From the NCBI GenBank assembly GCA_963697365.1, contig CAVONT010000002.1, positions 114,017 through 178,016 on the forward strand: DNA of 64,000 nucleotides. The letters are read 5' to 3'. The notes under the pieces were generated by a model. That model searched no databases, had not been told where the DNA came from, and worked only from the letters and a program-made list of their open reading frames with translations. Position numbers and translations under genes: made by a program. Below are positions 54,835-62,309 of the stretch, piece after piece (the first letter of the stretch is position 1; each line of letters starts with the position of its first letter). The stretch is from CAIXZV01 sp963697365. GTDB lineage: Bacteria > Chloroflexota > Limnocylindria > Limnocylindrales > CSP1-4.

Positions 54835-56310
54835 CTAGACGTTCCCGATCTCGTCGAGCAGCTCACCGTCCGGCCCCTCGAGGCGCATCACCACGGCCGC
54901 CTGCCCCAGCACGTGCGTGGAGCAGGAGAGGCACGGGTCGTACGCGCGCACGATGGCCGACACCCGGTTGAGCGCTCCCTCCTCGAGCTTCCGGCCGTTG
55001 ACGAACCGCTTCGCCACCTGCTCCACGCCCCGGCCCATCGCCAGGTTGTTGTGGCCGGTGGCGACGATGAGATTGACCCACGTGATCGCGCCGCTCTCGT
55101 TCACCTTGTAGTGGTGGATGAGCGTGCCACGCGGCGCCTCGATGACGCCCACGCCCTCGAGGTCGTTGACGCCCGCGTGCGCGCGCACCTTCGTGTCCAG
55201 GATCGCCGGATCGTCGAGGAGCTCCTGCATCCGCTCCAGGCCGTACAGGGCCTCGATGAGCCGGGCGTAGTGGTAGTGGAACCCGGATTGGACGATCCGC
55301 CCGTAGCGCTGGCGGAACTCGGCGAGCTCCACGTCGGCGAGCGGCGTGCCGGTGTGATCGGCGACATTGAGCCGTGCCAGCGGCCCCACCCGGTAGATGC
55401 CGGTGTCGAACCCCGACGGCCGGTAGTACGGCGCCTTGAGGTAGGAGTCCGGCAGCGTCGCCTCGGCGATGTGCGTGGCATAGTCCGCCGGCGCCACCTG
55501 GTCGGCCACCATCGTCCCGTCGGAGCCCACGAACCGCAGGTTGCCGTCGTACAGGCGCAGCCCGCCGTCGGGACCCACCAGGCCGCAGTACATCGTCGGG
55601 AAGTTGGAGAAGGACTCGATCTCGGCCGGGTACGCGTCCACCGTGGCCTTCCACAGGGCCAGGGTCCGCTGGACGATGTCGAGGGCACCGGGCAGCTCGG
55701 CGAGGATCTTCTCGCGCGCGGCCGGGTCCAGCGGCTGGTTGACGCCCCCGGGCACCGTCCACGAGGGATGGACGCGCTCGCGGGCGAGCCGCTCGATCGC
55801 CTGCTGGCCGAACTTGCGCAGCGCGATCCCGTCGCGCAGGGCGGCCGGGTGCTCCTCGAGGAGCCCCGCCACGTTGCGCTTGGCCGGGTCGTAGTCCATG
55901 CCCAGCAGCAGGTCGGGCGCGGACAGGTGGAAGAACGAGAGTGCGTGGCTCTGCACGATCTGCGCCATGTGGAGCAGCTCGCGCAGCTTGGTTGCCGTCG
56001 CGGGGATCCGGACGGCCATGATCGCGTCGCACGCCTTGGACGATGCGAGCAGGTGGCTGACCGGGCAGATGCCGCAGATCCGCGATGTGATCGAGGGCAT
56101 CTCGTAGTACGGGCGGCCCTCGCAGAACTTCTCGAACCCGCGGACCTGGGTCACGTGGAACTGCGTCCCGGTGACCTCGCCCGCCTCGTCGAGGCGGATC
56201 CTGATGGTGGCGTGCCCCTCGATCCGGGACACGTGCGGGATGGTGAGCTCGCGGGGGCTGGCCCCATCGGGACCGGTGGAGCGGCCCTTGGCAGGTGTCT
56301 TGGTGCTCAT
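54835..56310 (-). CDS. hoxH: NiFe-hydrogenase large subunit HoxH
   Basis: 491 residues. The nickel ligands are RICGICPVSH (C79, C82) and DPCLSCSTH (C460, C463). The proximal segment SRIEGHATIRIRLDEAGEV is the L0-like motif. HoxH holds the Ni-Fe(CN)2CO centre where H2 is split or formed. A 25-residue tail follows H466 and would be removed by a maturation protease (HoxW type) after nickel insertion. Neither that protease nor hyp genes are in the window. ATG 56310 lies 8 bp after the hoxY stop. Length and motifs fit the group 3 bidirectional NAD(P)-linked hydrogenases. Confidence 0.93.
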   Translation of the reverse strand: MSTKTPAKGRSTGPDGASPRELTIPHVSRIEGHATIRIRLDEAGEVTGTQFHVTQVRGFEKFCEGRPYYEMPSITSRICGICPVSHLLASSKACDAIMAVRIPATATKLRELLHMAQIVQSHALSFFHLSAPDLLLGMDYDPAKRNVAGLLEEHPAALRDGIALRKFGQQAIERLARERVHPSWTVPGGVNQPLDPAAREKILAELPGALDIVQRTLALWKATVDAYPAEIESFSNFPTMYCGLVGPDGGLRLYDGNLRFVGSDGTMVADQVAPADYATHIAEATLPDSYLKAPYYRPSGFDTGIYRVGPLARLNVADHTGTPLADVELAEFRQRYGRIVQSGFHYHYARLIEALYGLERMQELLDDPAILDTKVRAHAGVNDLEGVGVIEAPRGTLIHHYKVNESGAITWVNLIVATGHNNLAMGRGVEQVAKRFVNGRKLEEGALNRVSAIVRAYDPCLSCSTHVLGQAAVVMRLEGPDGELLDEIGNV

Positions 56311-56317
56311 CGTTTCC

Positions 56318-56849
56318 TCACCCGAACCGGAGCTTGGAGCCGAGGTCCGGCTTGCGGCCCTCGAGGAGCTCCGAGAGGACCATCAGGATCGCGTTGGGCT
56401 TCGGCGGACAGCCCGGGACGTGGACGTCCACCTCGACCTGCTGGTGGAGCGGCTCCGCCTGGCGCAGCAGTGCGGGCACGCCATCGGTCGGCACTCCGGC
56501 CGACATGTCTGCACCCTCGATGTAGACGCGTTCGAGGAGGCGCTTCGTCGGGATGCCGTTGCGCATGGACGGGACGTTGCCCGTCACCGCGCAGTCGCCC
56601 AGCGCGACCAGCACCCGGCTGCGGGCACGGATCGTCTGGATGAGCTTGAGGTCATCCTGGGATGACGACGGCACCCTCGACGACCGCGACATCCACGTCC
56701 TCGGGCCACTCCTGGGCGTCCACGAGCGGCCCGAACACGATGTCGGCCTTCTTGAGCACGGCCACGATCCCCTCGTCGAGGTCGAGCAGGGACATGTGGC
56801 AGCCGGAGCATCCGTCCAGCCAGCAGGTCCCGATCTTGAGCTTGTCCAT
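56318..56849 (-). CDS. hoxY: NiFe-hydrogenase small subunit HoxY (one frameshift)
   Basis: Starts at ATG 56849, sharing a base with the hoxU stop (TGATG). The first part is LKIGTCWLDGCSGCHMSLLD, with the C-x2-C...pattern of the proximal 4Fe-4S cluster, and ends in DVDVAVVEGAV. After a one-base insertion near 56665 the same protein continues SSQDDLKLIQTIRARSRVLV, ALGDCAVTGNVPSMRN (cluster Cys) and VHVPGCPPKPNAILMVLSEL (final cluster Cys). The homologous text in known HoxY runs EGAVSSEEDL, so the missing join is obvious. HoxY carries electrons between HoxH and HoxU. Confidence 0.9.
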
Positions 56850-57556
56850 CACGCGCCCTCGCGCATCGTGGTGAGGCGGCTGACGACCGCCCGCTGCTTG
56901 GTCATCTCCTCGACGCCCCAGCCCTTCTCGGCCATGGCGCCGGTGGGACAGGCCTGGACGCACTTCCCGCACGAGGTGCAGGACGTCGCCTCTCCCCACG
57001 GACGGCGCAGCTCCGAGACGAGCGAGGAGCCGACGCCGCGACCGGCGATGTCCCAGACGTGCGCGCCCTCGATCTCGGCGCAGGTGCGGACGCACCTGGA
57101 GCAGAGCACGCAGCGGTTGTGGTCCAGCACGAACCGCGGATGGGACGTGTCCACGGCCAGGCGCGGGTAGCTGTACGGATAGCGGACGTGCGTGACGCCG
57201 TGCTCCTGGGCGAGGCCCTGGAGCTCGCAGTGCCCGGAGGACACGCAGACCGCGCACACGTGATTGCGCTCCGCGAAGAGCAGCTCGAGGGCGATCTTGC
57301 GATACCCCTCGATCTGCGGCGAGCTGGTCACGACTGCCTGGCCCTCGGCGACCGGCGTCGTGCAGGCCGGCACCAGGCGGGCCACGCCGGACACCTCCAC
57401 CATGCACAGCCGGCAGGCGCCGACGGTGGACAGGCCCTCCATGTAGCAGAGGGCCGGGATGTACTTGTTGTTGGCCCGCGCCACCTCGAGGATCGTCTGG
57501 CCGGGATCGGCCGCCAGGACCTCGCCGTCGATGCGGACTTTCACCTTGTCGCTCAC
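56849..57556 (-). CDS. hoxU: hydrogenase diaphorase Fe-S subunit HoxU
   Basis: 235 residues, GTG 57556. A NuoG-like N-terminus with [2Fe-2S] ligands C37, C48, C51, C65. Then RNHVCAVCVSSGHCELQ (His plus three Cys for a 4Fe-4S centre), and two ferredoxin-type 4Fe-4S motifs, CVLCSRCVRTC and CTSCGKCVQACPTGAM. HoxU wires the HoxF flavin to HoxY. The order and length are typical of Hox hydrogenases. The gene is about 10 bp downstream of the corrected hoxF stop and overlaps hoxY by one base. Confidence 0.93.
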   Translation of the reverse strand: MSDKVKVRIDGEVLAADPGQTILEVARANNKYIPALCYMEGLSTVGACRLCMVEVSGVARLVPACTTPVAEGQAVVTSSPQIEGYRKIALELLFAERNHVCAVCVSSGHCELQGLAQEHGVTHVRYPYSYPRLAVDTSHPRFVLDHNRCVLCSRCVRTCAEIEGAHVWDIAGRGVGSSLVSELRRPWGEATSCTSCGKCVQACPTGAMAEKGWGVEEMTKQRAVVSRLTTMREGA

Positions 57557-57566
57557 GGCTGCACCC

Positions 57567-60500
57567 CTATCGCTCGTGGCTGCGGATGTCGCAGCGGAGG
57601 CAGCGGGTCGTCTCCTCGAGGGCCGCGATGGGCGTGAGCCCCAGCGACACCTCGGCGTTGGACTTCACCCGCTTGGCCGCCGGCATTTCCGGGGGCACGT
57701 GCCGCCGGGACTCGCCCGGCGGATCGGGCGGCTCCATCACGTAGACGAACTCGGGGGTGAGGCTGCTGAAGCGCTTGGCGCCCATGAGCCGCTTGTCGAT
57801 GTTGCGGGCGGCCCGCTTGCCGTAGCCCATCGCGTTGGACACGTTCGACGCGCCCGGTGATGAGGTCGCCGCCGGCGTAGAACCGCTCCCGGCTGGTCTC
57901 CAGCGAGAAGCGGTCCACGACGATGGTGCCGTCCTCCTTGAGCGTGAGGCCCGACGCACGACAGAAGTCCGGGTCCACCTTCTCGCCCACCGCGAGGATC
58001 ACGGTGTCGCAGTCGAAGCGGACCACCTCGTCGGTGGGCACCGGGCGACGCCGGCCCGACGTGTCGAACTCGCCGAGCTTGGTCCGCACCGCCTCGAGCG
58101 CCCGGACCTTGCCGTCCTTGTCGCCGATGATCCGGTGCGGTGCCGCGAGGTAGACGATCTTCGCCCCCTCGTGCTCGGCCGCGACGATCTCCTCGGGGAT
58201 GGCCGGCATGTCCTTGCGCTCGCGCCGGTACACGATCGTGACGTCCGCGCCCAGGCGACGGGCCGTGCGAGCGGAGTCGACAGCCGCGTTGCCGCCGCCG
58301 ATGACCACGACACGCTTGCCGACCGGCACCTCCTCGTCGCGGGACACGCCCTCGAGGAACGGCAGCGCCGGGATGACGCCTGCCAGCTCCGTGCCGGGCA
58401 GGTAGACCCAGGCCTCCTTCCAGGTGCCGATGCCCAGGAACACCGCGTCGTACTGGTGGGCGATGTCGTTGAGGGTGATGTCCTCGCCCACGTTGACGTT
58501 GAACAGGAAGCGGACGCCCAGCCGCTCGATGAGCTCGATCTCGCGGTCGAGCGCCTGCTTCGGCAGGCGGTACTCGGGCAGGGCGTAGCGGAGCATGCCG
58601 CCCGCGGACGGCCGGGAGTCGTAGACGGTCACGGTGTGGCCGAACAGCGCGAGGTAGTAGGCGCAGGTCAGGCCGGTCGGCCCGGCCCCCACCACCGCCA
58701 CCTCGCGGCCCGTCGGCTCGAGGCGCCGGTCCCGGAGCTTCGCGACCACCGAGTCGAAGCGGTCGGTGAGCAGGACCTCGTCGGCGATCAGGCGGTGGAC
58801 ATCGCGCATGTTCACCGACTCGTCGATGCCGGCCCGCCGGCAGCGGTCGTCGCAGGGGTGCTGGCACACCCGGCCGGTGGACGCCGGCAGCGGGTTGTCC
58901 AGGATGACGGAGAGGAAGGCCTCCTCCAGCCTCCCCTCCTTGTACAGCTGCAGGAAGCGCGGGATGTTCATGTGCAGCGGGCAGGAGTTCTCGCAGGGCG
59001 AGAGCGCCAGCTCCTCGCACACGCCCGCGCGGCAGCGCTTGGCGACGATGTGGTCCTCGAACTCGTTGCGGAAGTGGCGCAGCGAGGTCAGGACCGGGTT
59101 GGGCGCGCTCTGGCCGAGCCCGCACAGGGACGTGTCGCGAACCATCGCGGCAGAGCTCGTCGAGCGCCGCGAGGTCGGCGTGGGTCCCGGTGCCCTTGGT
59201 GAAGCGGGTCAGGATCCGCAGCGCCTTGTCCAGGCCGACGCGGCACGGGACGCACTTGCCGCAGCTCTCCGAGCGGGTGAACTCGACGAAGTAGCGGGCG
59301 ACGTCCACCATGCAGTTGTCGGTGTCCATGACGACCATGCCGCCCGAGCCCATGATCGAGCCGAGCTGGGCGAGGGTCTCGTAGTCCACCGGCGTGTCGA
59401 ACATGTCGGCCGGGATGCAGCCGCCCGACGGGCCACCGGTCTGCACGGACTTGATGTCGTGCCCGGTGCCGGCCCCGCCGCCCACGTCGTAGATGAACGT
59501 GGACAGCGGCGTGCCCAGGGGCATCTCGACCAGGCCCGTGCACTTGACCTTGCCGACGAGGCTGAACACCTTCGTGCCCGCGCTCTTGGGCGACCCGGTC
59601 TCGGAGAACCAGGCCGGACCCTTCGAGACGATGGGCGCGACGTTGTACCAGGTCTCGACGTTGTTGATGTTGGTGGGCTTGCCGTACAGGCCCTTCTGGG
59701 ACGGGAACGGCGGACGGGTGCGCGGCTTGCCGGTCACGCCCTCGAGGGAGGCGATGCAGCGCCGTCTCCTCGCCGCAGACGAAGGCACCGGCACCCTCGA
59801 CGAGCTGGATGTCGAAATTGAACCCGCGGCCGAGGATGTTCTCGCCGAGGGCGCCGTACGCGCGGGCCTGGCCGAGCGCGCGCTCGAGGCGCATGACGGC
59901 CAGCGGATACTCGGCACGGACGTAGATGATGCCCGTCGGTGGCACCGGTGACGTAGCCGGCGATCAGCATGCCCTCGATGAGGGCGTGCGGGTCGCCCTC
60001 GATCTCGTTGCGGTTCATGTAGGCGCCCGGATCACCCTCGTCCGCGTTGCAGACCAGGTACTTCTCGGGCCCCGGCGCCTTGGCGAGGAAGTCCCACTTG
60101 ATGCCGGTGAGGAAGCCTGCGCCACCGCGACCGCGCAGCTTGGAGGCCTTGATCTGCTCGATGACGGCCGCCGGGTTGGCGTCGATCAGGACCTTGTAGA
60201 GGGCCTGGTACCCGCCGACGGCGACGTACTCCTCGATGTCGTCGGGGTTGATGAGGCCGCAGTTGCGCAGGACGATCTTGACCTGCGGGACGAAGAACGG
60301 GACGGCGTGCCAGTCCGGGACGTCGGGCAGGCCGAGACCGTACTTGAGGTGTCCGGTGAGGTGGTCCCACTCCTCGATCTTGCAGAGGATCGTCTCGTCC
60401 GGGGGCATGCCCCCCTCGTGGACCGCCGCGAGGATGTCCGCGACGTGGTGGGTGCGCACCTGGCGCAGCATCAGCAGCGGGCGTCCGGGAACCCACACGT

Positions 60501-60726
60501 TGACGATGGGCTCCTCCGCGCAGTAGCCGAAGCAGCCGACGGGCGCGAGGTGGACGTCCAGGCCCTGCGCGTCGATCTCGGACGCGAACGCGTGGTAGAC
60601 CGCCTCGGCACCGTTGCCGGACCCGCAGGTGCCCATGCCCACCCCGATCCGGGGCCGGGACGGGAGCAGCTTGGCGAGACCCGCCTCACGCACGGACGCG
60701 AAGGCGGCGATGTCGGTGATCCTCAT
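57567..60726 (-). CDS. hoxF: HoxF (NuoF-type) fused to a GltD-type NADPH:FAD oxidoreductase module (three frameshifts)
   Basis: About 1,050 residues. Domains in order: a thioredoxin-like segment (RIGVGMGTCGSGNGAEAVYH, VGCFGYCAEEPIV; three cysteines, so the [2Fe-2S] site may be incomplete), then the NADH/FMN domain (GRGGAGFLTGIKWDF, CNADEGDPGAYMN), and the 4Fe-4S set (SESCGKCVPCRVG ... SLCGLGQSAPNPV). In the same frame as SLCGLG comes a GltD module: CEELALSPCENSCPLHMNIP and GRVCQHPCDDRCRRAG (Fe-S), EVAVVGAGPTGLTCAYYLAL (FAD), GGMLRYALPEYRLPK, KRVVVIGGGNAAVDSARTAR and VTIVYRRERKDMPAIPEE (NADPH). Breaks near 59755, 59145 and 57845. No stop lies between the two enzymes. The second flavin suggests NAD/NADP dual use. 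The start overlaps the hoxE stop (ATGA). Confidence 0.85.
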
Positions 60727-61253
60727 CGGGCGCCTTCCTTACGGATCTGCTCGACTTCTCGGATCATGGCCTGCTCGCTGACGTGACCCCGGATGGCGTG
60801 GTCGAGCTCGACGACGGGCGCGAGCGCGCACTGGCCGAAGCAGGCCACCGTGCGGATGGTGAACTTGCGGTCGGGCGTCGTCAGCGACGTCTTGTCGGCC
60901 ATGCTGGGATCATCGAGGCCCAACTGGAGCTTCACCCGCTCCAGGAGCATCCGCGAGCCCCGCGTGTGGCACGCGGTCCCGCGACAGATCGCCACCGTGT
61001 GCGTGCCCTGGGGTTCAAGGTTGAACAGGGCGAAGAACGTGGCGACCGCGTAGACCTGCGCCTGGGGGATTCCCGTCCGGAGCGCCACGTACTCGAGCGT
61101 CTCCATCGGCAGGTACTTGTGACGGTTCGCGTCCTGCAGCCTCTCGAGAATGCCAAGCAGCGCCCCCGGGCGGCCAACCTGCTCGCCGATGATCCGGTCG
61201 ATCAGGTCCTGGTCGTCAACCCGTGGCAGCACCGTGGCCAAGCCGTTGGTCAT
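60723..61253 (-). CDS. hoxE: hydrogenase diaphorase subunit HoxE (NuoE-like)
   Basis: 176 residues from ATG 61253, preceded by GGAGGG. The helical N-terminus includes LPMETLEYVALRTGIPQAQV and TFFALFNLEPQG. The [2Fe-2S] ligands are C90, C95 (CRGTACHTRG) and C138, C142 (CFGQCALAP). It is the NuoE-type subunit that pairs with HoxF. It is the first gene of the hoxEFUYH operon, which runs without gaps to 54835. The divergent region 61254-61614 holds the probable promoter. Confidence 0.93.
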   Translation of the reverse strand: MTNGLATVLPRVDDQDLIDRIIGEQVGRPGALLGILERLQDANRHKYLPMETLEYVALRTGIPQAQVYAVATFFALFNLEPQGTHTVAICRGTACHTRGSRMLLERVKLQLGLDDPSMADKTSLTTPDRKFTIRTVACFGQCALAPVVELDHAIRGHVSEQAMIREVEQIRKEGAR

Positions 61254-61614
61254 CGGGCCCTCCAAGATAGGAAGGCCGTGCTCCTGGAGGCCGATCGGAA
61301 ATCGGCCCGGAGGACGCACGGCGGACCTGAACAGCGTCCAGCCAGGTGGCCTGTCCGGTGAAGTGCCTCGGGGCAGACGGACGGCAGGGGCCGGTCCCGG
61401 ATCGACCGTGCCGACCGGCGTGTTGGTGTGGCTTGGCGCGGCAGTACCCGCGGATTGCGTGGACTTCCGCAATCGGATGCGGGCGATCGGGCGATGGCGG
61501 CGCGCGTGATCGACCCGCATGCTGGGGCCTGGCCGGTGACACTGGTGACCGGCCGCTCGTGCGGCAGGATCCGGGGCGGCACGGGATGCTGCGACGCCGG
61601 GCTGGGGGCTGACC
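61254..61614. promoter_or_regulatory. divergent regulatory region between hoxE and the response regulator
   Basis: 361 bp without a gene. Three inverted repeats are visible: GGCCGAT/ATCGGCC (61289-61307), 36 bp before hoxE and within its leader; GATTGCG/CGCAATC (61453-61474, 8-bp spacer); and GGCCGGT/ACCGGCC (61531-61554), which also contains the direct repeat GGTGAC-act-GGTGAC. No clear -35/-10 pair could be fixed for either direction. Confidence 0.45.
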
Positions 61615-62309
61615 ATGGACCAGGTTCGCGAGCCGATCAGGGTTGCGTTCGTCGACGACCATCCGGCCGTCCTCGATGCGCTCGCTGCTGCCGCGCAGGT
61701 GGCCGGCGACATGCGGGTCGTGGGCACGGCCCGGACCCTGGAGGCTGCGCTGGTCGCTCGTTCGCCAGACCGGGACGGATGCACCGCAGGTCGTCGTCAG
61801 CGACGTCCAGCTCGCGGGCGACGCCGAGGGCTTCCGGCTGCTCGACCAGGTGCGCCAGGGCGGGCCCGCGGTCATCCTGCTGTCGGCGTTCGACCAGCCG
61901 CCGCTGCTGCGAACGGCGTTCGAGCGCGGCGCCGCGGGCTACCTCGTCAAGACCGACGATGTCCCGGCGATCCTGGCTGCGGTCCGCGTGGTCGCGGCGG
62001 GCGGATCGGCGTTCTCGGGCGCGATGCTGCGGACCATCAGGAACGCGCCGCGGCGCCCCTCCGAGCGCGAGCTCGAGGTGCTGCGGCTCCTGTGCACGGG
62101 CGCCTCCAACGATGAGATCGCCGCGGCCGTGGGCCTGTCCGAGCGGACGGTGGAGAGCCACCTCCGCAGGATGTTCGACCGGTACGGCGTCCTGTCGCGG
62201 ACGGAGCTGGCCGTCCTCGCGGTCCGCGAGGGCTGGTCGGGCGGCGCGGGTGCGCGGGCGGCGCGGGGCCCGGGTGGCGGGGCCGGGTGGCGCGGGCGAC
62301 ACGGCATGA
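61615..62309 (+). CDS. NarL/FixJ-family response regulator (two frameshifts)
   Basis: The receiver domain begins IRVAFVDDHPAVLDALAAAA (acidic pocket). After an indel near 61770 it continues PQVVVSDVQLAGDAEGFRLL (phospho-acceptor Asp), VILLSAFDQPP and AAGYLVKTDDVPAIL (conserved Lys). The output domain is LuxR-type: SERELEVLRLLCTGASNDEI, AAAVGLSERTVESHLRRMFD, SRTELAVLAV. A second indel in the G-rich stretch 62240-62300 would place the stop at 62307-62309, overlapping the next ATG (ATGA). No histidine kinase is in the window. It faces the hox operon, so control of hox is a fair but unproven guess. Confidence 0.8.

Noticed and set aside
57835..59202. A plus-strand frame of 455 codons
   Set aside because: Antisense to hoxF-GltD; His/Asp/Arg-rich with no domain.
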